Of a DNA stretch of 64,000 nucleotides, positions 36,344 to 45,413 are shown in pieces (the stretch's first letter is position 1; the number at the start of each line of letters is the position of its first letter). The translations under genes and the position numbers were made by a program. This DNA comes from Stutzerimonas stutzeri (GTDB taxonomy: Bacteria; Pseudomonadota; Gammaproteobacteria; Pseudomonadales; Pseudomonadaceae): the NCBI RefSeq assembly GCF_002909485.1, contig NZ_PPXG01000006.1, forward strand, positions 62,001-126,000, read 5' to 3'. The notes beneath the pieces are model-generated. The model did not search any database, was not told where the DNA came from, and saw only the letters and a program-made list of their open reading frames with translations.

Positions 36344-38524
36344 ATGCCGCAACCCTCGCTCAGCCAGTTTTTACGCCGCCTCTGGGCGCTGGAGAAGTTC
36401 GGCTACAGCCTGCGCGTTCTGATCGCCATGACCGGCAGCATGGGCCTGAGCTGGCACCTCGGCCAACCGGAACTGATCATTCCGCTGTTTCTCGGCATCA
36501 TCGCCAGCGCGCTGGCAGAAACCGATGACAGCTGGCTCGGCCGGCTGAACGCCCTGCTGGTTACATTGCTGTGCTTCAGCATCGCCGCAGTCGCGGTCGA
36601 ATTGATGTTCCCCTACCCCTGGCTATTCGTCGCCGGCCTGGCGCTATCGACCTTCGCGCTGGTCATGCTCGGCGCGCTCGGTGAGCGTTACGGCGCGATT
36701 GCGCAGGCAACGTTGATCCTCGCGATCTACAGCATGATCGCCGCCGATCAGCGTTCCGGCGAACTGCAGCACTTCTGGCGTGATCCGTTGCTGCTGATCG
36801 CCGGCGCTGCCTGGTACGGTTTGCTTTCGGTGTGCTGGAACGCGCTGTTCGCCCACCAGCCGGTGCAGCAAAGCCTGGCACGTCTGTATCGCGAATTGGG
36901 TTTGTACTTCCGTTACAAGGCGGCGCTGTTCGAACCCGTGCGCCAGCTCGACGTGGAGCAGCGCCGGCTCGAGCTGGCGCAGCAGAACGGACGGGTGGTC
37001 AGCGCGCTCAACGCGGCCAAGGAAACCCTGTTGCACCGCCTGGGCAACGGCCGCGCCGGCGGCAAGATCAATCACTATTTGAAACTCTACTTTCTTGCTC
37101 AAGACCTGCATGAGCGGGTCAGCTCATCGCACTACCCTTATCAGGCGCTGGCCGAAGCCTTCTTCCATAGCGACGTGCTGTTTCGCTGTCAGCGCCTGCT
37201 GCGCCTGCAGGCCAGTGCGTGTGCCGAGCTCGGCGAAGCCATGCAGATGCGCCAGGCGTTTCGCTACAGCGACGCCAACGCGCAGGCGCTCGAAGACCTG
37301 CAGGCTTCCCTGGAGCACTTGCGCGGGCAGAACAATCCGGCCTGGCGCGGCCTGCTCCGTTCGCTGCGCGCGCTGTCGGGCAACCTTTCCACGTTGCAGC
37401 GCCAGCTCGCCAACGCCAGCGATCCCGGCACTCTGGAAGGCGAGCAAGACAGCAGTCTGCTCGACCGCCAACCGCAGACGCTGCGCGACGCGTTCAATCG
37501 TGTTCGCCAACAACTGACGCCAACCTCGCTGCTGTTCCGCCACGCGCTACGCATGACCATCGCCCTGGTCTGCGGCTACGCCGTGCTGCATGCCATCCAT
37601 CCCGAGCAGGGCTATTGGGTATTGCTGACCACCGTGTTCGTCTGCCAGCCCAACTATGGCGCCACGCGGATAAAGCTGGTGCAGCGCATCAGCGGTACCT
37701 TGCTGGGGCTCATCGCCGGCTGGGCGCTTTTCGATCTGTTCCCCAGCCAGCCGATACAGGCACTTTTCGCGGTCATCGCCGGCGTGGTGTTCTTCGCCAC
37801 CCGCAGTACTCGCTACACACTGGCCACTGCGGCAATCACCCTGATGGTGTTGTTCTGCTTCAATCAGGTCGGCGATGGCTACGGGCTGATCTTGCCGCGA
37901 CTGTTCGATACCCTGCTAGGCAGCCTGATCGCCGCGGCCGCGGTGTTCCTCATCCTGCCGGACTGGCAAGGGCGGCGCCTCAACCAGGTGGTCGCCAATA
38001 CCCTCAGCTGCAACAGCGACTATCTGCGCCAGATCATGCGTCAGTACGACAGCGGCAAACGCGACGACCTGGCCTATCGACTGGCCCGGCGCAACGCGCA
38101 CAACGCCGATGCGGCGCTGTCCACCACGCTGTCGAATATGCTGCTGGAGCCCGGGCACTTTCGGAAGGACGCCGAAACCGGCTTTCGCTTTCTGATCCTC
38201 TCTCACACCCTGCTGAATTATCTGTCAGGGCTTGGCGCCCACCGAGAAAGCCTGCCCGATGACGCTCGTGATGAGATGCTGGAAAGCGCCGCACAGCATC
38301 TGGCGAGCAGCCTCGACGAGCTGGCCAAAAGCCTGCAGCAGAACCAGCCGGTAGCTGTATACGACGAGACGGAAGAGGCCTTGGCGCAACAGCTGGAGCA
38401 GGCTTCCGAAGACATAGATGACAGCCATCGTCTGCTACAGACGCAGTTGGGGCTGATCTGCCGTCAGCTGGCGCCGCTACGCAGCATGGCGGCGCACCTG
38501 GTCAAACGACAGCCGCCGAGCTAG
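36344..38524 (+). CDS. yccS: YccS-type FUSC-family inner-membrane protein
   Basis: A 726-residue membrane protein with two sets of about six spans, at about 25-170 and 400-530. Each set is followed by a cytoplasmic region. The layout and motifs such as GYWVLLTTVFVCQPNYGATR near residue 423 fit the YccS/YhfK branch of the fusaric-acid-resistance/aromatic-acid-efflux-like superfamily. The transported compound is not known. The ATG was chosen because it gives MPQPSLSQFLRRLWALEKFG, as in relatives. The upstream in-frame extension crosses a terminator-like hairpin. Its stop overlaps the convergent binding-protein gene by 4 bp. Confidence 0.87.
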   Translation: MPQPSLSQFLRRLWALEKFGYSLRVLIAMTGSMGLSWHLGQPELIIPLFLGIIASALAETDDSWLGRLNALLVTLLCFSIAAVAVELMFPYPWLFVAGLALSTFALVMLGALGERYGAIAQATLILAIYSMIAADQRSGELQHFWRDPLLLIAGAAWYGLLSVCWNALFAHQPVQQSLARLYRELGLYFRYKAALFEPVRQLDVEQRRLELAQQNGRVVSALNAAKETLLHRLGNGRAGGKINHYLKLYFLAQDLHERVSSSHYPYQALAEAFFHSDVLFRCQRLLRLQASACAELGEAMQMRQAFRYSDANAQALEDLQASLEHLRGQNNPAWRGLLRSLRALSGNLSTLQRQLANASDPGTLEGEQDSSLLDRQPQTLRDAFNRVRQQLTPTSLLFRHALRMTIALVCGYAVLHAIHPEQGYWVLLTTVFVCQPNYGATRIKLVQRISGTLLGLIAGWALFDLFPSQPIQALFAVIAGVVFFATRSTRYTLATAAITLMVLFCFNQVGDGYGLILPRLFDTLLGSLIAAAAVFLILPDWQGRRLNQVVANTLSCNSDYLRQIMRQYDSGKRDDLAYRLARRNAHNADAALSTTLSNMLLEPGHFRKDAETGFRFLILSHTLLNYLSGLGAHRESLPDDARDEMLESAAQHLASSLDELAKSLQQNQPVAVYDETEEALAQQLEQASEDIDDSHRLLQTQLGLICRQLAPLRSMAAHLVKRQPPS

Positions 38525-39273
38525 GGCAACGCATCGGGTGCAGGCATCCCGTGACGCTGAAAGATCGCCGCATAGGTGCCGTCCTCGACCATCGCGGCGA
38601 TTTCCGTATTGAACGTAGCGATGATGTCGGTCACACGAGGGTGGTCGCTACGAACCACCAGCGAAAGCCCGATACGCCTGAACTCACCCGGCACGAATGA
38701 GAGAGCATCCCTCTCATGTCCCAGTTCGCGCTCAAGGTGGTACCGCGCAGTGCGCTCGTCTTCCAGCGTGAGATCGACCCGCCCAACGATCAGCATCTTG
38801 GCTGCCTGCACAAAATTGGCGGCGTAGCCTTTCTGCAGGCGAGAGTCGTTGTCCAGCTCGTCGCTGTACATGTAGCCACGGCTCAGCGCGATCGGATAGC
38901 CAATAAGACTATCGAGTCCGTCATAACGGAAATCACTGCCACGTCGTTGTAACCAGCGTATTCGATTGACCAGAAACGGCCGGGAGCTACGCGAGTAGTC
39001 GACCCGCTTCTCTGTATCCCAGCCGTTGATCATGTCGAAGCTGCCGTTGCTGAGGCCCAACAGCGCGCGCTCCCAGGGCACCTCGACGTATTCCACCCGA
39101 TAACCGCCACGACCGAGCGCAGTTCGAATGAGGTCGACGGACAAACCATCGTTTGGCAGGTCGCTATCGGTATAGGGCGGCCAGATGTTACCCGCCATGC
39201 GCAGCACCTCTGCGGGCAATGAAGCGCTTGCCAGCAGCAGTATCAAGCCGAGAAAACGTCCTTTACCCGTCAC
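38521..39273 (-). CDS. Periplasmic amino-acid-type solute-binding protein (family 3), orphan
   Basis: A 250-residue exported protein with a signal peptide ending SASLPA near residue 20, then EVLRMAGNIWPPYTDSDLPN. It has the typical family 3 fold pattern (PYxD start, GLSNGSFDMINGWDTEKR near 77, and a late VEDGTYAAIFQRHG). No ABC permease or ATPase gene is adjacent. Similar orphan proteins occur as ligand-sensing or unassigned binding proteins in Pseudomonas. The substrate, probably an amino acid or small polar compound, cannot be stated. Confidence 0.8.
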   Translation of the reverse strand: MTGKGRFLGLILLLASASLPAEVLRMAGNIWPPYTDSDLPNDGLSVDLIRTALGRGGYRVEYVEVPWERALLGLSNGSFDMINGWDTEKRVDYSRSSRPFLVNRIRWLQRRGSDFRYDGLDSLIGYPIALSRGYMYSDELDNDSRLQKGYAANFVQAAKMLIVGRVDLTLEDERTARYHLERELGHERDALSFVPGEFRRIGLSLVVRSDHPRVTDIIATFNTEIAAMVEDGTYAAIFQRHGMPAPDALP

Positions 39274-39411
39274 ATCTATCTCGCTATTTCTGGCGAAGCG
39301 CCATCAAAGCACAAAGCGAGCGGATTGGCGCCCGCGTCTCGTCGGATGCATGGCTGCGCCGAGGCAGCAGCAGGAGTACCATCGCGCGTTTTCTGGACGA
39401 GGTATGCAGTG

Positions 39412-40593
39412 GTGCAGACTGACGTGGTGGTAATCGGCGCAGGTGCTGCCGGGCTGATGTGCGCCTTTATGGCAGCGGCACGAGGCCGCCAGGTACTGCT
39501 GCTCGATCACGCCAACAAGGCCGGCAAGAAGATCCTGATGTCGGGCGGCGGGCGCTGCAACTTCACCAATCTGTACACCGAGCCGGCGAACTTCCTCTCC
39601 AGCAACTCGCACTTTTGCAAGTCCGCGCTGGCGCGCTACACCCAATGGGACTTCATCGAGATGGTCAGCCGCCACGGGGTGCCCTATCACGAGAAAAAAC
39701 TCGGTCAACTGTTCTGCGATAACAAGTCCAGCGACATCCTGGAGATGCTGCTGGACGAGTGCGTGCAGGCAGGCGTTGACCTGCGGTTGGATACCGCCGT
39801 CGAGTCGATCGAGAAGCGCGATGAGGGCTACGTGTTGCAAACCAGCCTCGGCCCGGTGCGCTGCCAATCGTTGGTGATTGCCACCGGCGGCCTATCGATC
39901 CCGACGCTGGGCGCCAGCGGCTTTGGCTACCAGATCGCTCGGCAGTTCGGCCACAACGTGCTGCCAACCAAGGCTGGGCTGGTGCCGTTCACCATTACCG
40001 AACCTCAGCTCAAAGCCATCTGCACCGAGCTATCCGGCACGTCCGTGGAAGATTGTCAGGTTAGCTGTGACGGCCAGAGCTTTCGCGAGAACATCCTATT
40101 CACCCATCGCGGGTTGTCCGGCCCCGCGATTCTGCAGATCTCGTCCTACTGGCACCCCGGCGCAGTGGTGCATATCAACCTGTTGCCGCATTTGGACCTA
40201 AGCGAGTGGTTGACGGTACAGAGGCAAGAACGCCCCAACACGGAGCTCAAGACACTGCTCGGGGAGGTTTTCACGCGCAAGATGGCGGGGTTGCTTTGCG
40301 AGCACTGGTTCGTTTCCAAACCGCTCAAGCAATACTCACCCAACGAGCTGGAGGCAATCGCGGACAAGCTTGGCGACTGGCAGCTGGTGCCGGCTGGCAC
40401 CGAGGGGTATCGCACGGCAGAAGTCACACTGGGCGGCGTAGATACTCGGGAAGTATCTTCCAAGACCATGGAATCGCAGAAATCACCAGGCCTCTATTTC
40501 ATCGGTGAGGTGCTCGATGTCACCGGCCACCTGGGCGGCTTCAACTTCCAGTGGGCTTGGGCTTCGGCCTACGCAGCCGGACAATTCGTCTAA
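39412..40593 (+). CDS. NAD(P)/FAD-dependent oxidoreductase, HI0933/YhiN family
   Basis: A 393-residue flavoprotein of unknown reaction. The FAD-binding Rossmann motif VVVIGAGAAGLMCAF starts at about residue 5. The family-specific GKKILMSGGGRCNFTN lies at about 38-53, and GEVLDVTGHLGGFNFQWAWA near the C-terminus completes the FAD site. The start is a GTG, preceded by GGACGAGG, with another GTG one codon earlier. An upstream in-frame ATG is not supported by the family. It stands alone in a forward orientation. Proteins of this family are common but biochemically uncharacterised. Confidence 0.85.
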   Translation: MQTDVVVIGAGAAGLMCAFMAAARGRQVLLLDHANKAGKKILMSGGGRCNFTNLYTEPANFLSSNSHFCKSALARYTQWDFIEMVSRHGVPYHEKKLGQLFCDNKSSDILEMLLDECVQAGVDLRLDTAVESIEKRDEGYVLQTSLGPVRCQSLVIATGGLSIPTLGASGFGYQIARQFGHNVLPTKAGLVPFTITEPQLKAICTELSGTSVEDCQVSCDGQSFRENILFTHRGLSGPAILQISSYWHPGAVVHINLLPHLDLSEWLTVQRQERPNTELKTLLGEVFTRKMAGLLCEHWFVSKPLKQYSPNELEAIADKLGDWQLVPAGTEGYRTAEVTLGGVDTREVSSKTMESQKSPGLYFIGEVLDVTGHLGGFNFQWAWASAYAAGQFV

Positions 40594-40617
40594 TCCGCGC
40601 AGTGCCGAGTGGTCCGG

Positions 40618-40800
40618 TTACTCGTTGGCCATATTCGAAGGCGGCGAGATTTGCCGCGGGCCAGCCGGATCGGTTGCAGTATTCTGATATTCCTGCTGAT
40701 TGCGGGTGTTGTTGTCCAGTGCCGACTCTTCCTCGTCCGGCGAACAACCACCCAAGGCTAACGCGGTTAGCGCGCCGGCAATTACAAGTGTCCACTTCAT
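40618..40800 (-). CDS. Small lipoprotein
   Basis: A 60-residue protein with a lipoprotein signal: MKWTLVIAGALTALALGGCS, lipobox LGGC with the cysteine at 19. The mature part, about 41 residues, is acidic then Asn/Gln-rich, with no recognised domain. GGAGAAAC lies before the ATG. It is followed on the same strand by nothing close, and its stop lies 24 bp from the convergent flavoprotein stop. Function unknown. Confidence 0.65.
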   Translation of the reverse strand: MKWTLVIAGALTALALGGCSPDEEESALDNNTRNQQEYQNTATDPAGPRQISPPSNMANE

Positions 40801-40866
40801 GAGTTTCTCCTGTGAAAGCGCCCCACGCTATGCGCGAGGCGCCCGGATCAGGCGGTAGTGTCTCGC

Positions 40867-41172
40867 TTACTGCGAGGTGCCAGTACCGGTACCAGTGCCA
40901 GTGCTCGGCGCGGTGCCCGAGCCAGACTCGGTGCCCAGACCGCTACCGTTGTCGGCGGGCGGAGTCGCCATGTCACCGGAGGTGCCAGTCCCAGTGCTTG
41001 GTGCGGTACCGGTGCCAGTGCCTGCAGGCGGAGTAGTGGTATCTGTGGAAGGTGCAGCCGGCTGCTCAGTGGTCACCGGAGGCGGCGTCGGCTCGCGATC
41101 ACGATCGTTATCAGGGCCGCAACCGACCAGCAGAAGTCCGAGTACGGGGGGCAGCAGATAGGTAAGACGCAT
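40867..41172 (-). CDS. Low-complexity Gly/Thr/Pro-rich lipoprotein
   Basis: A 101-residue protein with a lipobox (LLLVGCG, cysteine at 18) after a typical signal. The mature part is made of simple repeats: TPPP, GTGTGT and two copies of GTAPSTGTGT (about 54-63 and 86-95). Such tails resemble disordered linkers on surface lipoproteins. The DNA repeats match the protein repeats, so length is likely to vary between strains through slippage. GGAGG precedes the ATG. Both lipoprotein genes lie in the same direction 66 bp apart. Function unknown. Confidence 0.65.
   Translation of the reverse strand: MRLTYLLPPVLGLLLVGCGPDNDRDREPTPPPVTTEQPAAPSTDTTTPPAGTGTGTAPSTGTGTSGDMATPPADNGSGLGTESGSGTAPSTGTGTGTGTSQ
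40877..41036. repeat. Internal repeats in the lipoprotein gene
   Basis: Segments around 40877-40919 and 40985-41030 repeat GGTACCGGTGCCAGTG-like units encoding alternating Gly and Thr. They are imperfect tandem repeats within a coding region. Confidence 0.6.
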
Positions 41173-41304
41173 GGTTAACCTCCTTCAGAGTGGGCTGGCT
41201 AATTGCCAGCTAATTCTTGAATCATCAGATTCACAGAAGGTTGACCCTGTATAGGCGCAAGAGTGCCCGCATGCCCGATTGGAGGTAGGCATACTCCTGA
41301 AAAA

Positions 41305-43563
41305 TCAGCCCGAAACACACTGTGCCGTCACGCTGTACATAGCCGCTTTTGGCGTTCCGTCGAGCAGCCCCCAAAAGCCATCGACACACTGTTTCCTATC
41401 GAACAGCTTTTGCAACTCAGCCGCCGGCTTGGGTGGGCTGAACCAGTACCCCTGAACCATCTGACAGCCCTCCGCAACCAGAAACTCCACCTGATCGAAT
41501 CGCTCGACGCCTTCCGCGACGACCGCCAGTCCAAGGCTCTCACCCAAGCCGATCACCGCGCGGCTGATCGCTACCGAGTCGGCATCATCCGGCGCGGCCG
41601 CGATAAAGCTGCGGTCCACCTTGAGCACGTGCAACGGATAGCGCTTCAAGTAGCCAAGGGAGCAATAGCCGGTACCGAAGTCGTCCAGCGCCAGGCGAAC
41701 GCCTAGCGCAGCGATTTCGTGCAGGCTGCTCAGCAGCATCTCGCTGTCCTGCATCAGCAGGGTTTCAGTGATCTCAAGCAGCAGGCTTTGCGGTGGCAAA
41801 CCCGTTTCGCGAAGAACACGCGCCACCAGGTCGACGAAGCCGGGCTGTTGCAACTGACGAATCGATAGGTTCACGGCGCAATAGAGGTGCACTTGCCCCG
41901 CCTGCTGCCAACGCCTGACCTGAGAGCAAGCCTCACGTAGCACCCATTCGCCGACCCGGACGATCTCGCGAGATTCCTCCAACACCGGTATGAACTCGTT
42001 CGGCGTCACCGGCTTGTCGCTGAAGCGCCAGCGCAGCAGCGCTTCGACACCCACCAGATACGGCTGTCCATGCTCGACACGGCAAACCGGTTGATAGTGC
42101 AGCGCAAACTCCCGGCGTGTTAGCGCCTGCGCCAACGCACTTTCGAGTTCCAACTGGCGGGTCGCCTTCAAAAGCAGACTATCGCAAAACAAGGCGAACT
42201 GATCCTTGCCGGCGCTCTTTGCTCGGTAAAGCGCAAGGTCCGCCGCCTGTAATGCATTCAACGCCTGCTCGCCTTGTCGTAATGGCGCGATCCCAATGCT
42301 GGCGCTGACCGACAGTGTGCGTTCGCCGAGCTGCAACGGTTCGCGCAATGCGACCAGCATCCGCTGCGCTACCCGTTCAGCATCTGCTTCGCACGCAAGA
42401 TCACCGAGCAGGGCTACGAACTCGTCCCCGCCGAAGCGGGCCAGATGATCGCCGGGGCGCAGGCAACGCAATAGTCGCTGCGCTACTTGAACCAACACTT
42501 GATCACCGGCGCTGTGTCCCAAGCTGTCATTGATCAACTTGAAGCGATCAAGGTCCACGAAGAGCAGCGCGGCAGCCCGCCCACTGGGGCGCTGCTGCGC
42601 GTCCTTGAGCAGCTCCTCAAGGTGTAGACGGTTGGCTAGGCCAGTCAATGCATCGTGGCGCGCAGCATGGCGCAGGCACGCCTCGACTGCCTTGCGCGCG
42701 CTGATGTCTGTCTGCGAGCCCGACATGCGCAGCCGTCCTTGCTCGCAGCGTTCGGCCACGCCTCGCACCAGCACCCAGAGATAGTCTTCGTTGTCTGTGC
42801 GTATCCGATACTCGTGCACCAGTGACGGCTTGCGTCCGTTCAGATGATCGGCAATGGCTTCGCGCAGGCCAGGGAGATCGTCCGGGTAGACCCGGTCGAA
42901 CCAACTGCGACTGCAGTAAACGGACTGAGCAGACATCATCAGCATGGCGGTCCAGCGCTCGGACAGATGAAGCTGATCTTGCTCCACGTCCCACTCCCAG
43001 ATGCCGTCCTCAGAACCTCGCAATGCGCGATTCAAGCGTGCTTCACTGTCTTCCAGAGCCTGTCGTTGTGCAGCACTGTAGGTGTCGATGGCCAGAATCA
43101 TGTCGAAGAAGACGATCTTCAACAGGCTGTCATATAGCGCCTGCTGCTCACCATTCCCGAGCAGACTGCGCAGCATTTCCGACAGGTAGAGACGATACGC
43201 ACCCAAATACCACTCAAGGTCGACGCCGACGCGTTGGTGCACAAGACCAACCAGCAGGCGATTACGCACATAGCTACGCTCGTACGGACCGCTCCATAAC
43301 CGGCGATAGTATTCCTGCTGGCGCTCCTTGATACGCGACAGCCCCGCTTGGTCACCCTGCATCGCCGACGGCTGGCCGAAGTCAGCGAGGTGCTTGTAGA
43401 GTTTATCGACGAAGATGCGATGTGCGGGCTCCAGCTGCTCCACCGCCACTCCCTTCAGGCGCAGGGCGTCGCCCGCCTGCCACTGCAGGAGCCGTTTTCG
43501 CGTAAGGATTTGGTCGGGACCCAGGCCGACTCGTTGCAGTAATGCTCCTAACTCGTCTTCCAT
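41305..43563 (-). CDS. Protoglobin-PAS-GGDEF-EAL sensor for cyclic-di-GMP turnover
   Basis: A 752-residue soluble protein. The N-terminal ~160 residues resemble a globin-coupled sensor (protoglobin) domain, with a candidate proximal haem histidine at 109 in LVGLVHQRVGV. A PAS domain follows (about 175-295, with GIWEWDV and YRIRTDNEDYLWVLVRG). The GGDEF domain has an intact FGGDEF at 377-382 and an RxxD inhibitory site at 369-372. The EAL domain has EAL at 507-509 and DDFGTGYCSL at about 627-636. Both cyclase and phosphodiesterase catalytic sequences look intact. It probably senses oxygen or another gas, adjusting cyclic-di-GMP. It stands alone. Confidence 0.85.
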   Translation of the reverse strand: MEDELGALLQRVGLGPDQILTRKRLLQWQAGDALRLKGVAVEQLEPAHRIFVDKLYKHLADFGQPSAMQGDQAGLSRIKERQQEYYRRLWSGPYERSYVRNRLLVGLVHQRVGVDLEWYLGAYRLYLSEMLRSLLGNGEQQALYDSLLKIVFFDMILAIDTYSAAQRQALEDSEARLNRALRGSEDGIWEWDVEQDQLHLSERWTAMLMMSAQSVYCSRSWFDRVYPDDLPGLREAIADHLNGRKPSLVHEYRIRTDNEDYLWVLVRGVAERCEQGRLRMSGSQTDISARKAVEACLRHAARHDALTGLANRLHLEELLKDAQQRPSGRAAALLFVDLDRFKLINDSLGHSAGDQVLVQVAQRLLRCLRPGDHLARFGGDEFVALLGDLACEADAERVAQRMLVALREPLQLGERTLSVSASIGIAPLRQGEQALNALQAADLALYRAKSAGKDQFALFCDSLLLKATRQLELESALAQALTRREFALHYQPVCRVEHGQPYLVGVEALLRWRFSDKPVTPNEFIPVLEESREIVRVGEWVLREACSQVRRWQQAGQVHLYCAVNLSIRQLQQPGFVDLVARVLRETGLPPQSLLLEITETLLMQDSEMLLSSLHEIAALGVRLALDDFGTGYCSLGYLKRYPLHVLKVDRSFIAAAPDDADSVAISRAVIGLGESLGLAVVAEGVERFDQVEFLVAEGCQMVQGYWFSPPKPAAELQKLFDRKQCVDGFWGLLDGTPKAAMYSVTAQCVSG

Positions 43564-43753
43564 GCCTGCCTCTGTACGGATGAGCGCGTCCCGCTGATAC
43601 CTCCAAGCCAGGGCATTTTCGCCGGTCAGGGGTCCAGAGCAGAGGTAGCGTCAAGTGATGCCGTAAAGCCATCAAGGGTCGCAGCGGCGGCAAGAAACAG
43701 CATTGATACAGGTCAGCAAAGATGACTGTTTAGTCAGCAAACAAAGGCAAGCA

Positions 43754-43774
43754 ACCGGGACGGGATGTCCCGGT
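43754..43774 (-). terminator. Hairpin after the hemerythrin gene
   Basis: ACCGGGAC (43754-43761) pairs with GTCCCGGT (43767-43774) across a 5-nt loop, 13 bp past the reverse-strand stop. On the reverse strand it is followed by a T-containing tract (TTGCTTGCCTTTGTTTG). This is a plausible terminator. Confidence 0.6.
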
Positions 43775-43786
43775 AAGCGTTAGAGA

Positions 43787-44260
43787 TCAGGCCGCCTGCT
43801 TGGCGGTCAGCTCCTTCTTGAGCTGCGCGCGAAGCTCGCTCATCTGCGCGCCCATCTCCTCGAGGCGCTTGGCGTCGAACAGCTCACGCGCCTGCGGGAA
43901 CATCTCCGACTCTTCTTCCTCGATATGGTGTTCCAGCAACTCCTTGCACACCTTGGCGCGTCCGGAGAATTCAAGGCTGCCAGGGTCGGTGGCCTTCAGA
44001 TCCGGCAATACAAGTGAATCCACGGCGCGGTGCTCTTCCTTGGCCTCGTGATACATCTTGATCTCTTCCTTGCCGCCAGCTTCCTTGTAGGCAGGGTAGA
44101 GAATCTGCTCTTCCAACTGGGTATGGATACTGACTTCCATTTCCAGCTTGGCTAGCAGCTCGGTGCGGGTTTTCACGGCACGCTCAGTGGAGTCTGTTAA
44201 ACGCGTCAGCAGGTCCTTCACGCGCTCATGATCCTCAATCAACAGGTCGATGGCGTTCAT
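43787..44260 (-). CDS. Hemerythrin-domain protein
   Basis: A 157-residue four-helix protein beginning MNAIDLLIEDHERVKDLLTR. The pattern of diiron ligands is visible: H11, a histidine/glutamate pair in IHTQLEEQILYP near 45-56, and HHIEEEESEMFPQA near 111-124. It would bind oxygen, nitric oxide or act in iron/oxidative stress protection. A longer open frame upstream (99 residues) lacks coding character and a ribosome binding site. The C-terminus is lysine-rich. It is near a haem-sensor cyclic-di-GMP gene but transcribed separately. Confidence 0.86.
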   Translation of the reverse strand: MNAIDLLIEDHERVKDLLTRLTDSTERAVKTRTELLAKLEMEVSIHTQLEEQILYPAYKEAGGKEEIKMYHEAKEEHRAVDSLVLPDLKATDPGSLEFSGRAKVCKELLEHHIEEEESEMFPQARELFDAKRLEEMGAQMSELRAQLKKELTAKQAA

Positions 44261-44348
44261 GTGGCAATCCTCATCGGCTTCACGGTAAAAGGAACCGAGC
44301 GCACAGCCCGGTTCAAAACAGCTGCGGCGCATGCCGCAGCTAAATAGC

Positions 44349-44627
44349 TCAGGCGTACTCGTATGTGGGCAGTGCGGTACGGCTCTGGCTTTGCAGGTGA
44401 GCGATGGAAGGCGACATCCCAGCCTCCAGCGCCAGATCTCGGCGGACCGAGCTGACCACCCACTCGAGCTGAATTCTGGTCTGAGTCTGCCCTTTCGACA
44501 GCGCACGCTTGACCAGGGTGCGGTCGTCGTTGCGCAGGGTAAGCAGCAGTCCGCCATCCGGGCGGGGCTCGGTGAGCACTTCGAACTCAGGGAAAGCGGC
44601 AGTAAGGTATTGTTGTGCAGCGGTCAT
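44349..44627 (-). CDS. DUF3509-like small conserved protein
   Basis: A 92-residue protein starting MTAAQQYLTAAFPEFEVLTE, with GGAG upstream. The pattern FPEFEVxxExRPDGGLLLTL and ...LSKGQTQTRIQLEWVVSSVR resembles, from memory, the DUF3509 family that is typical of Pseudomonas. No catalytic residue, signal or membrane span is seen, so it is probably cytoplasmic. It shares a strand with the hemerythrin gene 88 bp downstream. Function unknown. Confidence 0.65.
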   Translation of the reverse strand: MTAAQQYLTAAFPEFEVLTEPRPDGGLLLTLRNDDRTLVKRALSKGQTQTRIQLEWVVSSVRRDLALEAGMSPSIAHLQSQSRTALPTYEYA

Positions 44628-44798
44628 TGTTCTGTACTCCAATTAAGTTCCAGCGAACGTTAACGGAGCAGTGATCATGCCAACCCTGGCTTTTGTTTTT
44701 TATCCATTAAAAACAATGACTTAGCAAAAAACGCCAAAGACTTAAGCCGTGCAAAACGCAATACAGGGTGGAGGGTGGGTTGCATTCTGCGGGCAGAA

Positions 44799-45413
44799 CT
44801 ACATCTTCCTCCAGACACTTGCCAGCCAGCTTTGTTGCGCGCGGGGCAGCCCTGGGGGGCGGTAATAGTGCTCCAGTTCACTAAAACCGGCTTCCAATAA
44901 CCGTTCGCGCCAAGTCGGCCAGTCGTACCACACACCGTAGCGGTCGCCACTCCAGCCTTCGTCGTTTTGACCGCGCGGATTGGAACAGAACAGCACCCCG
45001 CCCGATTTCAAAGTGTTGCGCAGCTGCGAGAGCACGCTGGGCAACCTCGCGCTCGGCACATGAAACAAAACCGCATTGGCGAAGATGCCGTCAAAAGCTT
45101 CAGCCGGCAGATTCAAGTGCAACAGATCCTGCTGCCAGACTTCACAGCCACTCTCCGCGCGTGCCATTTCGACAAACGCGTCGGCGCCATCCAGGCCGAC
45201 CGCTATATGCCCGCGCGCCGTCAACACCTTGAGGTCGCGCCCCGGTCCGCAGCCGAGATCCAAAATACGCAGCGGCGCCTCTGCCTCTATGTGACGCAGA
45301 AGGGCATCAATGTTCTGGCTGACGTCATGATCACGGGTCCCCTCGCGAAAGGCTTGCGCATTCTGTCGGTAGTAGTCGAGGGTGCCCTGGGCCGCGCTGT
45401 CCGGATCTCTCAT
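44799..45413 (-). CDS. Class I SAM-dependent methyltransferase
   Basis: A 204-residue methyltransferase. The SAM-binding motif I is clear at LRILDLGCGPGRDLKVL (about 46-62), followed by an acidic loop (GLDGADAFVEMAR) and the motif-IV region FDGIFANAVLFHVPS near 107. A conserved SNPRGQNDEGW stretch is near 143. The start has GGAGGACATC directly upstream. An upstream in-frame extension of 87 residues is rejected for lack of ribosome binding site and family match. The substrate, a protein or small molecule, is unknown. Confidence 0.84.
   Translation of the reverse strand: MRDPDSAAQGTLDYYRQNAQAFREGTRDHDVSQNIDALLRHIEAEAPLRILDLGCGPGRDLKVLTARGHIAVGLDGADAFVEMARAESGCEVWQQDLLHLNLPAEAFDGIFANAVLFHVPSARLPSVLSQLRNTLKSGGVLFCSNPRGQNDEGWSGDRYGVWYDWPTWRERLLEAGFSELEHYYRPPGLPRAQQSWLASVWRKM

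Noticed and set aside
44760..44790. GGGTGGAGGGTGGG stretch as a G-quadruplex or CRISPR-like repeat
   Set aside because: Too few G-runs for a convincing quadruplex and no repeat-spacer pattern. At most a remnant of a REP-like element.
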